A stretch of 64,000 nt of DNA from an uncultured Holophagaceae bacterium (GCA_903937385.1 CAIZZF010000001.1:109128-173127), one strand, 5' to 3'. Numbered from the stretch's first letter, positions 1 through 9,687 are shown. Notes: a model not told the origin generated them from the letters alone. Program-made: numbers and translations.

Positions 1-765
1 CAGGGCGAGCTGCAGGGAGGCGCCATTGACGGGCACCTGGCTGTAGTTCTCCTGGAGGATGAGCAGCTTGCCGTGGGCGTCCCGGGGGGCGATGAGCTCG
101 CCCTTCATGCCCGCCAGCTGCTTGTCGTAGGTCTGCTCGATGCCCAGCTGGCCCAGGCCGTCGATGTTGGTGAAGCCCAGGATCTGCGCGGCCAGGCTGC
201 CCCGGGGGTAGAACCGGCGGCTCTCCGGCTGGAACTCGATGCCATCCAGGTCCAGGGCGCGGATGGCGGTCACCTTGGTGGGCGGCAGGTGCCGCTCCAG
301 GTAGACGAAGGTCTTCTTGCGCAGCAGCTTGTCGAGCACCTGCCCCTTGGTCTGCTCGAGGATCGGGGCCAGCTTCTCCGCCATCTCCGCGGCCGCCTTC
401 TTGTTGGGCGTCCCCCACTGGCGCTCTTCGCCCCGGCCCGGCTTGTAGTCCGGGTAGAAGGCGCGGGGATCCACGAACAGGCTCTCCACCTTGATCGAGA
501 TGGCCAGCGGCTCGCCGCGGCGGTCCCGGAGCTCGCCCCGGATGGGCGGAATGGGTACCACGGTGGTGTGCTGCTGCTCGGCCTTGGCGTGGAACTTCCG
601 GTGCTCCACGACCTGCAGCCAGAGAAGCCGCAGCAGGATCAGCAGCGCCCAGAAGGCCATGCTGCCCAGGATCCAGGGCATGCGGCTGCCCAGCAGGTCC
701 TGGGGTTCCTGCCGTCCCAGCAGGCGCCGGGAGGATCGGGGTTCAGTGGCGAAGCGATGGAACAC
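1..765 (-). CDS. ftsI: Penicillin-binding protein / FtsI-like peptidoglycan transpeptidase, N-terminal part (cut by window edge)
   Basis: Only the first 255 codons are in the window; the frame is open to base 1. A membrane helix spans about residues 31-52 after a basic cytoplasmic tail, then comes the RGELRDRRGEPLA stretch typical of the class B PBP pedestal domain (about residue 70). The later part (GIEQTYDKQLAG) also matches that domain; the transpeptidase SxxK domain would lie outside. It is expected to cross-link septal peptidoglycan. The GTG at 763-765 is the first possible start after an in-frame TAG; ATG at 681 is an alternative and neither has a strong ribosome site. It lies downstream of ftsL in mraZ-rsmH-ftsL-ftsI order, which supports FtsI over an elongation PBP. 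Confidence 0.88.
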   Translation of the reverse strand, partial: MFHRFATEPRSSRRLLGRQEPQDLLGSRMPWILGSMAFWALLILLRLLWLQVVEHRKFHAKAEQQHTTVVPIPPIRGELRDRRGEPLAISIKVESLFVDPRAFYPDYKPGRGEERQWGTPNKKAAAEMAEKLAPILEQTKGQVLDKLLRKKTFVYLERHLPPTKVTAIRALDLDGIEFQPESRRFYPRGSLAAQILGFTNIDGLGQLGIEQTYDKQLAGMKGELIAPRDAHGKLLILQENYSQVPVNGASLQLAL

Positions 766-834
766 GGTTGGGCCAGGGCTGGAGGGGGCGTGGACGAAGG
801 ACGACTCCTACAGCCTACCGCCCCCGGACCAGGG

Positions 835-1203
835 CTACAGCCCCTCGGACGACACGGGGCGCAGCTTGGCGATGCGCTGGTCCTCGGGCGTGAAGGCCCG
901 CTGGATCAGATGGCCCTGCTTCCGGGGCGCGAGGCCCGCCTTGTCGGCATACACCTGGATCTCTTCATCGCGCTGGTAGCGGCTGCGCTCGAGCATGAGC
1001 TTGCGGTGCAGCTCCTCTTCCTTGTGGATCCGGTCCTTGATCTCGCCCATGGCGTAGCTCAGGCGGGTGCTCTGGATCTTCAGGTAGGCCAGGGTGGCCA
1101 GGGGCATGGCCATGGCCAGCACCAGCAGCAGCACGCGCAGGATGCCCTCGCTCTCCACCGTGCGGGTCGGAGCGGAAGAGCCGGGCAGCGTTCCAATGAC
1201 CAT
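835..1203 (-). CDS. ftsL: FtsL-like cell division protein
   Basis: A 122-residue bitopic protein: short N-terminal tail, one membrane helix at about residues 21-41, then a charged helical region (IKDRIHKEEELHRKLMLE) that looks like a coiled coil. FtsL sequences are poorly conserved, so the call rests mainly on size, topology and position between rsmH and ftsI. FtsL pairs with FtsB/DivIC and helps activate the septal synthase. It lies 11 bp downstream of rsmH and 69 bp upstream of ftsI, so all are probably cotranscribed. Confidence 0.8.
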   Translation of the reverse strand: MVIGTLPGSSAPTRTVESEGILRVLLLVLAMAMPLATLAYLKIQSTRLSYAMGEIKDRIHKEEELHRKLMLERSRYQRDEEIQVYADKAGLAPRKQGHLIQRAFTPEDQRIAKLRPVSSEGL

Positions 1204-1214
1204 GGGGACCTCGA

Positions 1215-2180
1215 TCAGAGCAGGCGCTCCGCCACGCGGAGGCGGGCGGATCGGGAGGGGGGATTGACGGCGGCCTCGGCCTCGCTGGGCGCGATGCCAC
1301 CGGGATGAACGAGTTTCACGAGCTTGGGCAGGACGACGGGGGAGGTGCGGCCGGGGCCGTCATAGACGCCCGCGAGGCGGCGCAGGGTCTGCTTGACGAT
1401 GCGGTCCTCGAGGCTGTGGAAGCTGATGACCGCGAGCCGACCCCCGGGCCGCAGGTGGGCCACGGCGGCCTCCAGGGAGGCGGCGAGGCGGTCCAGCTCG
1501 CCGTTCACGGCGATGCGGATGGCCTGGAAGGTGCGGGTGGCGGGATCGCTGTGGCCCTTGCGCTTGGCGGGCTCGCGGGGGATCACGGTGTAGACGGCCC
1601 GGGCCAGGTCGCGGGTGGTCTCCAGCCGGTCCTCGTGCAGCGCCCGCAGGATCGCCCGGGCGATGGGACGGCTCGCCCGCTCCTCGCCGTACTGGTAGAT
1701 AGCATTCGCCAGGCTCTCGTCGGTCTGCTCGGCGATCCAGGCCCGGGCGGGCAGCCCGTGCTCGGGATCCATGCGCATGTCGAGGGGGCCTGCGTCGCGG
1801 AAGCTGAAGCCCCGCTCCGGGGTGCGCAGCTGCAGGGTGGACACGCCCAGGTCGGCCAGGATGGCGTCGAAGCCGCCCGGGGCCTGGGCCACCTGCCAGG
1901 CCAGGAACTGGGGCTCGTCCCAGAGGTCCTCGTAGGCGCAGCCCATGATGGTGAGCCGCGCGTCGGACCCCAGGCGCTGCAGGGCGCGGGCACGGGCCTC
2001 GGGATCGCGGTCCACGCCCAGGTAGCGGGTCTCGGCGTCGGCCTTGGCCAGCAGGGCCTCAGCGTGGCCACCCAGCCCCAGGGTGAGGTCCAGGACGCGC
2101 GCGGCGGGGGGCAGCACCAGGTGGTCCAGGACCTCCTGGAGCAGCACCGGGACATGGATGGGAGACTCCAGCGCCATCAT
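1215..2180 (-). CDS. rsmH: 16S rRNA (cytosine(1402)-N(4))-methyltransferase RsmH
   Basis: A 321-residue protein of normal RsmH length. It starts with the family's HVPVLLQEVLDHL segment, followed by the SAM-binding motif VLDLTLGLGGHAEALL. Further family signatures are ILADLGVSTLQL, the RMDPEHGLPARAW block and, near the C-terminus, AVISFHSLEDRIVKQ. It methylates N4 of C1402 in the ribosomal decoding centre. The start chosen is the ATG that overlaps the mraZ stop (TGATG, translational coupling); an ATG one codon later is equally possible. A longer reading to 2267 would run deep into mraZ without a reason. Confidence 0.96.
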   Translation of the reverse strand: MMALESPIHVPVLLQEVLDHLVLPPAARVLDLTLGLGGHAEALLAKADAETRYLGVDRDPEARARALQRLGSDARLTIMGCAYEDLWDEPQFLAWQVAQAPGGFDAILADLGVSTLQLRTPERGFSFRDAGPLDMRMDPEHGLPARAWIAEQTDESLANAIYQYGEERASRPIARAILRALHEDRLETTRDLARAVYTVIPREPAKRKGHSDPATRTFQAIRIAVNGELDRLAASLEAAVAHLRPGGRLAVISFHSLEDRIVKQTLRRLAGVYDGPGRTSPVVLPKLVKLVHPGGIAPSEAEAAVNPPSRSARLRVAERLL

Positions 2181-2644
2181 CAGATTCCCAGGTCCGCAAG
2201 CTGGGCCAGGTCTTCGGCGCCCAGGGGCTCGGCTGCGAGCCGCCGCTGGAAGCCGGCCTTGTTCCACAGGGCCAGGTGGTCCATCTGCCCCAGCACGGCC
2301 ACTTCGCCGGTGAGCTGGGCCGCCTCGCGCAGGGTGGGCGGGATGACGAAGCGCCCCTGGGCATCCGGCTCCACTTCGCTCCCGAAGTAGGCGGTGGTCT
2401 CCAGGAACTTGCGCTTGGCGGGGCTGGTGGACGGCAGGGCCGCCAGGCGGGCCTCGATGGCCTCCCAGACGGGCATGGGGTAGAGCCGCGCCGAGCGTCC
2501 GTCCAGCGAGGTCAGGTAGTGCCGCAGGGCTCCGCCCCCCACGCCCTGGGCGTAGGTCTCGAGCTCGGCCTTGAAGGAGGAGGGGAGCTTGAGGCGTCCC
2601 TTTTCATCCACCGTGGCCGGTGTGTTCCCGCGAAGTCGCAGCAC
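2180..2644 (-). CDS. mraZ: Transcriptional regulator MraZ
   Basis: A 154-residue protein with two SpoVT/AbrB-like halves. The first has NTPATVDEKGRLKLPSSFK and the second VEPDAQGRFVIPPTLRE, the duplicated DxxGRxxxP signature of MraZ. MraZ is the autoregulator of the division/cell-wall cluster and binds direct repeats upstream of its own gene; five such repeats are present here (2698-2742). The start is GTG at 2642-2644 with AAAGG about nine bases ahead. It is first in the cluster and overlaps rsmH by one base. Confidence 0.96.
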   Translation of the reverse strand: MLRLRGNTPATVDEKGRLKLPSSFKAELETYAQGVGGGALRHYLTSLDGRSARLYPMPVWEAIEARLAALPSTSPAKRKFLETTAYFGSEVEPDAQGRFVIPPTLREAAQLTGEVAVLGQMDHLALWNKAGFQRRLAAEPLGAEDLAQLADLGI

Positions 2645-2697
2645 CGGATTGACCTTTCAAGCAGCAACCCAGGTGAGCCAGTAGAATCGAGCTGGGA

Positions 2698-2742
2698 CCA
2701 CTTATTCCCACTTGAATCCACTTTGTTCCACTGAGAACCACT
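2698..2742 (-). promoter_or_regulatory. MraZ box array: five direct repeats at exact 10-bp spacing
   Basis: Read on the minus strand, AGTGG occurs five times with starts exactly 10 bp apart (plus-strand CCACT at 2698, 2708, 2718, 2728 and 2738). Known MraZ operators consist of a few short TGGG-type direct repeats one helical turn apart upstream of mraZ, so this is very probably the autoregulatory operator. It begins about 54 bp upstream of the mraZ start. Most of the repeats read GTGGA/GTGGT rather than the TGGGN described for enterobacteria. Confidence 0.85.
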
Positions 2743-2911
2743 TCAAAGTCTAGAAACATAACTGCAGTCAACAAGGGGGAATAAAAGCGAAAGTGATGCA
2801 GGGGTCATGTCTGGGCAGACGGGGCCCTGCTCCCTCACGGCAGGGCGGGAGGAGGCAGGAGGCCTGCGGGGCAGCAGCTCAGCGGTGGGACAGGCCCGGG
2901 CAGACAGAACC

Positions 2912-2948
2912 AGGGCGGGCGGGACCGCGTTCAGTCCCTGCCCGCCCC
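2912..2948 (-). terminator. Candidate terminator hairpin after the PleD-like regulator
   Basis: A GC-rich inverted repeat with arms near GGGCGGGCGGGAC and GTCCCTGCCCGCCC (one bulge) lies 26 bp past the stop of the regulator gene. There is no clear U-tract, so it may be weak. The rest of 2645-2973 holds the mraZ boxes and promoter region and no gene. Confidence 0.5.
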
Positions 2949-2973
2949 TGAGGCACGATCCTGCGGCCGAGCT

Positions 2974-4248
2974 TCAGCGCGGCTTGGCCTCCGCCTCCTG
3001 GCGGAGCTGCTCCCAGATGTTCTTCAGCAGCGAAGTCGCAATCTTGCCCTTGCCCGACGCCGTGGCATAGTGCCCAGCGGGCAGCTTGGGCTTGAGGGTG
3101 GCGACCCGCTGGGTGAGCTCGCTGAGGTCCGCGCCCGGCAGGATGGCCACGAAGAGGCCGTCGCCCAGACGGCAGAGCACTTCGTGGTCCTCCAGGTGCT
3201 TCTTGATGATGTCGGAGACCCGCTGCCCTTCGCCCGACCACATTGTGGCGCCCGCAACCAGCCGGAAGCCCAGGAGACCCACCGGGCGGCCGACCAGGGT
3301 GGCGAAGGCGCAGAAGTGCTCGAGGCTCGCGTAGAGGTAGGGCCGCGTGTAGGCTCCGCCGTTGGGATCCTTGATGGAGCTGGGGTCCGCATCGAGGATC
3401 TGGGCGTCCTTCCGGCGCCGCAGCTCCGAGCGCTTGAGCAGGGAGCGCACCCGGGTCTTCAGCTCGGCGGCATCGAAGGGCTTGACCAGGTGCTCGTCGG
3501 CCTCGCTCTGCCAGATGCCCACCTGGAGCTCCAGGGCACCGGACTCGCAGGTCAGCAGGATGGTCTGGTCGGCGGTGGTCACGTCGCTGCGCAGCCGGGA
3601 GATCAGGCTGCTGCCGGTGCCTTCCGTCAGGTCCTGGTCCAGGATCAGCAGGTCGGGCCGGTCCAGCCGCAGGCGCTCCACCAGCTGCTCGGAAGTCGCC
3701 ACGCCCTGGATGTCCCAGCCCTCCTCTGCGAGCAGGCCCTTCAGGTGGCCGACCATGTAGCCCTGCGCATCGAGGATGAGGATATGAGCGGGCGGCCCCT
3801 CCAGTTCCTCGGAGGGAGCATCCCCCGGCACGGCCGCATGGGCGTCCTGGAGCTGCCGCAGCAGCAGCAGGTTCCGCAGCCGGGTCTTCAGCTCCAGCAG
3901 GTGGGGCGGCTTGTTCAGGAAGTCGTCGGCGCCCGCCTGATAGCCGCCGTCCTTGGCCTTCGCCCCCAGCATGGTCAGGAGGACCACGGGAATGTTCTGG
4001 GAGGCTGGGGTCGTCTTGATCAGCCGACACAGGTCCAGCCCGCTCATGCCGGGCATGAAGACATCCAGGAGCACCAGGTCCGGCGGATCGGCCTGGATCA
4101 GAACCCAGGCGGCGTCCCCGTTCTCCACGGGCACGACCTGGTAGCCGATCATCCGCAGCTGAGCCTCCAGGTAGCGGCGGAAGACCACATCGTCATCCAC
4201 CACCATCACCCGCAGGGACTCCGTCACTTCACTCTGGCCTTCGTCCAT
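2974..4248 (-). CDS. PleD-like response regulator: two receiver domains and a degenerate GGDEF domain
   Basis: A 424-residue protein. Receiver 1 (about 12-130) has the acidic pair VVDDD, phospho-acceptor Asp in LVLLDVFMPG and Lys in FLNKP. Receiver 2 (about 155-275) has LLILDQDL and LVKPF but a less typical start (ILDAQG). The C-terminal part (about 290-415) follows the GGDEF fold: DPNGGAYTRPYL resembles the usual DxLTGLYNRR, and CRLGDGLFVAILPG sits where RYGGDEFAVLLP is expected. The catalytic signature is therefore GDGLF, so cyclase activity is unlikely and a c-di-GMP- or GTP-sensing or protein-binding output is more plausible. It is the last gene of the signalling cluster, 75 bp after the hybrid kinase. 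Confidence 0.85.
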   Translation of the reverse strand: MDEGQSEVTESLRVMVVDDDVVFRRYLEAQLRMIGYQVVPVENGDAAWVLIQADPPDLVLLDVFMPGMSGLDLCRLIKTTPASQNIPVVLLTMLGAKAKDGGYQAGADDFLNKPPHLLELKTRLRNLLLLRQLQDAHAAVPGDAPSEELEGPPAHILILDAQGYMVGHLKGLLAEEGWDIQGVATSEQLVERLRLDRPDLLILDQDLTEGTGSSLISRLRSDVTTADQTILLTCESGALELQVGIWQSEADEHLVKPFDAAELKTRVRSLLKRSELRRRKDAQILDADPSSIKDPNGGAYTRPYLYASLEHFCAFATLVGRPVGLLGFRLVAGATMWSGEGQRVSDIIKKHLEDHEVLCRLGDGLFVAILPGADLSELTQRVATLKPKLPAGHYATASGKGKIATSLLKNIWEQLRQEAEAKPR

Positions 4249-4323
4249 GGGACTTCTCCAACCGTATGCTTGAGCTGACGAGCTTGGAACTGGTCTTCAA
4301 TCCTGAACAGATCTTTCCTGGAA

Positions 4324-7300
4324 TCAAGGGCTAAAGGCCTGCGCAACTTGCCGAAACTGCTCGAAGTCGCGGATGAGGCCGGGCAGGCCGGCCCGGAAGG
4401 CCTTCAGGTCACCAGCCAGGACCACCTTCTCCAGCGTCCGGACTCCCGCCAGCAGGGTCGCGGCACCCACGGTGGCAGAGGAACCTTTGATGAGGTGACA
4501 CTCCATGGCGGCGGTCGTCAGATCGCCGGAAGCCAGGGCGGACTGCAGGAGGGCCAGGTGCCGGGGGCAGTCCTCCAGGAAGCCCTTGAGGATGGCTCCC
4601 ACGGCGCTGCGGTTGCCCATCAGGCGCCCGAGGAACTCCTCCTCGGCGAAGACGACCGGGGGCGCACCGTCATCAGACAAGGAAAGCGCCAGGGGCAGGG
4701 GCCGCGAGCCCGTGCCACTGGAGAGGTAGCGGTCCAGGATCGCCAGGAGCGCATGGGGCTCCAGGGGCTTGGTCAGGTAGTCATCCATCCCCGCATCGAG
4801 GCAGAGCTGGCGATCCTCCGCCATGGCGTGGGCCGTCAGGGCCACCACGACCACGTGGGGGTTTCGGACCCCCGACAGGGGATTGCGGAGGGTGGTGGTG
4901 GCCTCCAGACCATCCAGCTTGGGCATCTGGATGTCCATCAGCACCAGGTCGTAGTCCGCCTCCCGAAGCGCCCGGAGGGCCTCCATGCCATTGCAGGCCA
5001 CCTGCACCCGGAGGTTCCACGGCTCGAGGATGGCCAGGGCCAGCTCCCGGTTCACGAGGTTGTCTTCCACCAGGAGGAGGCTGGCGCCCTGGAAATCCCG
5101 CAGGCCGAGGGCGGTCTCCTCCGCCCGGGCCGGGGCGTCCTCCCCCACCAGGCTCCGCTGCTTGAGCATGGCCGTGAACCAGAACTCGGAGCCCTGGCCT
5201 TCCACGCTGGTCACGCCGATCTCGCCCCCCAGCAGGTCCGCCAGCTGCTTCGAGATGGCCAGCCCCAGCCCCGTGCCACCGGCCCGCCGGGTGGTGGAGG
5301 CGTCCACCTGGCTGAAGCTCTGGAAGAGCTTCCCCAGCTGGTGTTCGGGAATGCCGATGCCGGTGTCCCGCACGGCGAAGCGCACCAGGACGTGGGTTTC
5401 GTTCACGCGCTGAGAGCTGCCCTGCACGGTCACCTGCCCGGCGTCCGTAAACTTCAGCGCATTGCCCACCAGGTTGACGAGCACCTGGCGCAGCCTGCGG
5501 GCGTCCCCCCAGAAGACGCGCGGCGTCTCCGGATCCAGGGCCAGCTCGAACCGAAGTCCCTTCTCCTGGGCCTTCGCCGCCATGGTGGTGCCCACTTCCT
5601 CCAGGAGTCCCTGCAGGTCGAAGGCCTCCTCGTCCAGCTCGAGCTTGCCCGCCTCGACCTTGGAGAGATCCAGGATGTCGTTGATGAGCGCCATGAGCGA
5701 CTGCCCGCTGAGCCGGGCCAGCTCGGCGTAGTGCCGCTGCTGGCCATCCAGGTTCGAGTCCAGGAGGAGACCTACCATGCCGAGGACCCCGTTCATGGGG
5801 GTGCGGATCTCATGGCTCATGTTGGCCAGGAACTCGCTCTTGGCCTGGCTGGCCGCCACGGCCAGATCACGAGCTTCCCGCACAGCCTGCTCCGCCTCCT
5901 TGCGGTCGGTGATGTCCAGGAGGATGCCGTTCCAGCGGGTGCCGCCCTCCGGAAGTGTGGTGACATCAGCCTCAAAACGGAACCAGTGGAGTTCCCCGCT
6001 TACCCAGACCCGGCCTTCCCACCGGAACGGCCCCGGCGCCTGGGTGGCCCGCGCCACGGCTTCCAGGGCTCCGCCAAAGTCCTCACGGTGGACCATTGAG
6101 AAGATCCCTGACGACAGCTGGAGGGCATCGGCCTTCTCGAGGGCCAGGAGCTGAGCGAACCGATCGCTGACGTATTCGAAGGTCAGGGCTCCTGCGGGAT
6201 CGATGGTCGCGGTGTAGACCCCCACCGGGATCCTGGCGGTCAACTCATCGTAGCGATCCTTGCTCAGCTGCAGAGCCAGCTCGGCCTTCTTCCGCTCGCT
6301 GATGTCGGTGTCGATGCCCATGACCCGGGTGACCTCACCCAGGGCATCCCAGGCTGTGATCTGTCCCGAGGAGAAGAGCCAGCGCCAGCTGCCATCCCGA
6401 TGCCGCATCCGCAGCTCGACCTTGTAGGCCGGGAGCTCGCCCTGGGCGTGCCGGCGGTAGGTCTCCCGGGCCTGCTCCAGGTCGTCGGGATGGACGAGCG
6501 AGCTCCAGGTGTCGTTCCTGTCTTCCAGCTCCCCGTGCCGGTAGCCGAGCATGGCCAGCCACTGGTCGCTGAAGTAGGTCTTGTCCAGGGTCATGTTCCA
6601 GTCCCAGAAGCCCATCTGCGAGGCATCGAGGGCGATCCGGAGCTGCTCCCGGCTCTGCCGCAGTTCCTCCTCCATCTGCTTGCGCTCGGAGATGTCCGTG
6701 CGGATGGCGATGTAGGCGACCGGTTCCCCCGACTCGCCCTGGATGGGCATCAGGGTGGCCGCCAGCCAGTAGAGATGGCCGTCCTTGGCCCGGTTGCAGA
6801 TCTCGCCGTGCCACACCTTGCCGGCGCGGATGGCTTCCCACATCACCTTGTAGAACTCGGGCGGATGCTGGTCTGACTTGACGAGGCGGTGGTTCGCTCC
6901 GACCAGCTCCTCTCGTGGATAGCCGCTTACCTCGCAGAACTTGTCATTCGCGTAGAGGATGACGCCCGCGGTGTCTGTGACCGTGACGATGGCGTGCTCA
7001 TCCAGGGCCGCCTTCTGCTGCTCCAGCTCGAGCAGCGCCTTCCGCCGGTCCGCCAGCAGCTCACCCATCAGCGTGGACAGCCGGGCCAGATCCGTGGTCT
7101 CCGAGCCTATTTCCGCTCGGCCCTGGGACCGCAGCAGGGCATTGGCGGAGCTCCGCAGCGACTGCACGATCTGGGCCTGCGCTTCGGCGAACTGCTGGAC
7201 CCGCTCATTGGCCTTGATCAGCTCCTCGGAGCTGAGGTCGAGGCTTCGCGTCCGAAGCTCCTGATCCCGCTCGTGCTGCAGGTAGGTACTCTCGACGCGC

Positions 7301-7464
7301 CCCAGGAAATCGCCAAAACCACTGAGGAGACGCCGCACGGAGTCGGGAATGGTCGGGTCGAGCTGCACCTGGCTCAGGTCCCTCAGCAGACCCTGAAGCT
7401 CCTGCTGCTCGGGGAGTTTGAGCGCCCGCGTAAGTTGCCGCTGGAGGAGTCGTTGCACGCTCAA
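4324..7464 (-). CDS. Multi-PAS hybrid sensor histidine kinase with receiver and Hpt domains
   Basis: A 1046-residue cytosolic kinase with no membrane segment. In order: an N-terminal helical/coiled region (1-150); a PAS domain (about 150-265, [17 protein letters not shown], ending TDISERKQ); a second PAS/PAC (about 275-390, [13 protein letters not shown]); a third PAS (about 400-520); the HisKA box with His in [10 protein letters not shown] (about 550); HATPase_c with [17 protein letters not shown] and [10 protein letters not shown]; a receiver (about 790-910, phospho-Asp in [10 protein letters not shown]); and a C-terminal Hpt with His in [12 protein letters not shown]. This is a full His-Asp-His relay in one chain. 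Its start overlaps the FIST gene's end by four bases, so the FIST protein is a likely sensory partner. The phosphate probably leaves to the separate regulators on either side. Confidence 0.95.
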   Translation of the reverse strand: MSVQRLLQRQLTRALKLPEQQELQGLLRDLSQVQLDPTIPDSVRRLLSGFGDFLGRVESTYLQHERDQELRTRSLDLSSEELIKANERVQQFAEAQAQIVQSLRSSANALLRSQGRAEIGSETTDLARLSTLMGELLADRRKALLELEQQKAALDEHAIVTVTDTAGVILYANDKFCEVSGYPREELVGANHRLVKSDQHPPEFYKVMWEAIRAGKVWHGEICNRAKDGHLYWLAATLMPIQGESGEPVAYIAIRTDISERKQMEEELRQSREQLRIALDASQMGFWDWNMTLDKTYFSDQWLAMLGYRHGELEDRNDTWSSLVHPDDLEQARETYRRHAQGELPAYKVELRMRHRDGSWRWLFSSGQITAWDALGEVTRVMGIDTDISERKKAELALQLSKDRYDELTARIPVGVYTATIDPAGALTFEYVSDRFAQLLALEKADALQLSSGIFSMVHREDFGGALEAVARATQAPGPFRWEGRVWVSGELHWFRFEADVTTLPEGGTRWNGILLDITDRKEAEQAVREARDLAVAASQAKSEFLANMSHEIRTPMNGVLGMVGLLLDSNLDGQQRHYAELARLSGQSLMALINDILDLSKVEAGKLELDEEAFDLQGLLEEVGTTMAAKAQEKGLRFELALDPETPRVFWGDARRLRQVLVNLVGNALKFTDAGQVTVQGSSQRVNETHVLVRFAVRDTGIGIPEHQLGKLFQSFSQVDASTTRRAGGTGLGLAISKQLADLLGGEIGVTSVEGQGSEFWFTAMLKQRSLVGEDAPARAEETALGLRDFQGASLLLVEDNLVNRELALAILEPWNLRVQVACNGMEALRALREADYDLVLMDIQMPKLDGLEATTTLRNPLSGVRNPHVVVVALTAHAMAEDRQLCLDAGMDDYLTKPLEPHALLAILDRYLSSGTGSRPLPLALSLSDDGAPPVVFAEEEFLGRLMGNRSAVGAILKGFLEDCPRHLALLQSALASGDLTTAAMECHLIKGSSATVGAATLLAGVRTLEKVVLAGDLKAFRAGLPGLIRDFEQFRQVAQAFSP

Positions 7465-8606
7465 CGCTCCCCGAGACAGGTCACGGTCATGGTCTGGTTG
7501 TGGAGCCGGCAGTCCCCTGGCGCCAGAGGGGCGAACTCGCCATAGGAATAGAACCCGGCCAGGGTCATGCCCTTCCCCAGCACCTCGCTGACCACCTCAA
7601 GCTCCTCCTCGACGGCGTCCCCCATGACGAGTTGGCGCCCGACGCAGCTCACCAGGAGGGCCAGCCCCTGGCCCGCCTCCAGCGACTGCAGGCTGCCGGC
7701 CAGCCGGGCGGCCACTTCGGCCCCGTCCACCAGGCCGTCCTTGGAGGCGTGCATGAGCCGCAGGTAGCCTCCGGACGCAATCTCTCCCGCCAGGATGAGG
7801 GATCCCTCAGCCTCGTCGACGCCCAGGATGGTCCGGATGAGGCCGAGCCGGCCCCGCTCCGGATCGAGGATCTCGAAGGGGAACAGCAGCCCCGAGTGAG
7901 GCAAGTCCTTCGCATGCTCACCGAGGTAGCGCTTGTAGATGTTCAGGGCGGGCTCGCCATCCAGCTCGTAGAGGATGTTCTCCTGGCAGCGGGTGACCTT
8001 GCGGGCGGGGCCAAAGGGAGCCCAGCCCCCCCGAGAGCCGTGGGAGAGGATCAGCCCTTCGCCGCCAAGGCCCACGGCCACCACGCCGTCCGGCGTGATC
8101 CCCGAGGGGCCGAGGGTCAGGGTCTCCAGAAAGGCACCATCGTCCCCGGCCAATCCGCCGGAGATGGGCACCTGCGCGCCGACTTCGGAAACCAGCCCCG
8201 CGAGGAGGGCGCTGCCGTTGACGCCGACCCCCTTGCCGAAGAGCAGGATGGCCCGCAGGCCAGGCCGCTTCAGGGCCGCACCCAGGGCGGCGCCGGCGGC
8301 TCGGCAGGCATCCATGCTGGGCACCACGGCCTCCGCGACCTGGAGGGTGATCTCCCCGTGGAAGCGCACGGCCGTGACCACGCAGCTCTGCTCGGAGCGG
8401 CCCTGATCGCTGATCTCCCCGGCCGTGGAGCAGCCCACCAGGGCGGCGCCCGGGAAGGCCGCCTTCAGCCCGGCAAAGCGGCCAGGCAGACGCAGGGCCC
8501 GAACGCTGCCAAAGACCAGGACCAGCTGAGGCTCCAGTTCCGCCAACACCAGGAGCTGCCCCTCACTCAGGGGGGCGGATTCCTGTACGATCTGGCGGCA
8601 CTCCAT
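7461..8606 (-). CDS. FIST domain sensory protein (FIST_N + FIST_C)
   Basis: A 381-residue protein. The first half matches FIST_N ([26 protein letters not shown]). The second matches FIST_C ([15 protein letters not shown]; ending [10 protein letters not shown] and [12 protein letters not shown], the most conserved FIST signature). FIST domains are proposed small-ligand (possibly amino-acid) sensors linked to signal transduction and are often encoded next to kinases. Here the stop overlaps the hybrid kinase start by 4 bp, and the regulator gene ends 39 bp upstream, so it is probably the input module of this relay. No signal peptide is visible. The ligand is unknown. Confidence 0.9.
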   Translation of the reverse strand: MECRQIVQESAPLSEGQLLVLAELEPQLVLVFGSVRALRLPGRFAGLKAAFPGAALVGCSTAGEISDQGRSEQSCVVTAVRFHGEITLQVAEAVVPSMDACRAAGAALGAALKRPGLRAILLFGKGVGVNGSALLAGLVSEVGAQVPISGGLAGDDGAFLETLTLGPSGITPDGVVAVGLGGEGLILSHGSRGGWAPFGPARKVTRCQENILYELDGEPALNIYKRYLGEHAKDLPHSGLLFPFEILDPERGRLGLIRTILGVDEAEGSLILAGEIASGGYLRLMHASKDGLVDGAEVAARLAGSLQSLEAGQGLALLVSCVGRQLVMGDAVEEELEVVSEVLGKGMTLAGFYSYGEFAPLAPGDCRLHNQTMTVTCLGER

Positions 8607-8645
8607 GGGTTTCCTTCTTCGAGGCTGGGACTTCTGATGACCGGT

Positions 8646-9512
8646 TCAACCAAACTGTTCCTGGCGGAGCTTTTCCAGCTTGCGCTCGAGGCGGATGATC
8701 CGGGCGCGCAGGCCCGGGTACCGGCCCGCGGTCGCGGGCTGGTTCTCACCCTCGATGGCCGTGCGGAAGAGACCGATGTTCATCTTGAGGACACTCTCCG
8801 CGACGGCGAACTCCGCCTCGGCATGCGGCCGGTCACCCACCTTGAAATACAGCTTGGACAGCAGGTAGGTCGCATGAATGGTCTGCTTCTTGGAGTGGAC
8901 CCGATCCTTCAGGTAGACGATCGCCTGGGGATTGTGTTCATCGAAGACCCACCGCACCCGCTGGATCCAGCCCTCGGCCCAGCGGCGGGCCGCCACGACC
9001 TCCGGGTCGAGGACGGGCGCCTCGGCTTCCAGGGGGGCCGCTCCCGGGTCGTCGAGACCGAGCAGAGCCTGCTCCTGGCCACTGAGCAGCTCGCGCATCC
9101 GGGCCAGGGCTGACTGCATGACGGCCTCATCGGGCCCATGGGTGGTGAGCTTCCGGAAGCGGGCCTGGATGGCATCCACCAGCTCGGTCGGATGGAAGGG
9201 CTTGGTGAGGAAGTCGTCAGCCCCGGAGGTCATGCCGCGGCGCTGGGTGTCCCGGTCGGTCAGGGAGGTCAGGAAGATGAAAGGCACCCGGGCCAGGCGG
9301 GGGATCTGCTGGGCTGCGGCCAGCACGCCGAAGCCGTCCAGCCCCGGCATTACGATGTCGCAGACCACCAGATCCGGGGGCCGCTCCTGCAGCCGGGCCA
9401 GGCCCTCGGCACCACTTTCGGAGGACTCGGTCTCGAAGCCCAACGCCCCCAGGAGCAGCTCCGTGCTCAGGCGGATCGTGGGGTCGTCGTCGATGATGTG
9501 GATCCGTGGCAT
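8646..9512 (-). CDS. Response regulator: N-terminal receiver with an uncharacterised C-terminal helical domain
   Basis: A 288-residue protein from the ATG at 9510-9512; GAGG lies 5-8 bases ahead, and a longer reading to 9542 lacks such support. The receiver covers about 1-120, with IIDDD, phospho-Asp in LVVCDIVMPG and Lys in FLTKPF. The rest has no DNA-binding or catalytic motif I recognise; it looks like a helical, TPR-type segment (TYLLSKLYFKVGDRPHAEAE) ending in a basic coiled coil (RIIRLERKLEKLRQ). It is the first gene of the FIST-kinase cluster and could be the relay's phosphate acceptor. Confidence 0.82.
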   Translation of the reverse strand: MPRIHIIDDDPTIRLSTELLLGALGFETESSESGAEGLARLQERPPDLVVCDIVMPGLDGFGVLAAAQQIPRLARVPFIFLTSLTDRDTQRRGMTSGADDFLTKPFHPTELVDAIQARFRKLTTHGPDEAVMQSALARMRELLSGQEQALLGLDDPGAAPLEAEAPVLDPEVVAARRWAEGWIQRVRWVFDEHNPQAIVYLKDRVHSKKQTIHATYLLSKLYFKVGDRPHAEAEFAVAESVLKMNIGLFRTAIEGENQPATAGRYPGLRARIIRLERKLEKLRQEQFG

Positions 9513-9610
9513 CGGCCTCAGAGCTCCTGATGGAGATGGCAACAGGCCATGAGACCAGAATAGTCGAAAGCGCCTGCGCCTGGAGCAGACAGACGCTGCC
9601 CAGATCCGTT

Positions 9611-9650
9611 GAATTTAAATTTTAAATAAAAAATTAACTCAAGTTAAAAC
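9611..9650. promoter_or_regulatory. AT-only island upstream of the signalling cluster
   Basis: Forty bases almost free of G and C (ATTTAAATTTTAAAT then a TTAACT-CA-AGTTAA dyad) lie 100-140 bp upstream of the response regulator start and 38 bp past the HIT gene's stop. In this GC-rich region it stands out as a likely promoter/UP-element or protein-binding site. Its role is inferred from composition and position only. Confidence 0.4.
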
Positions 9651-9687
9651 ATGACCCCACCCCATTCCTGAAAGGAGGGGCTCAGGA

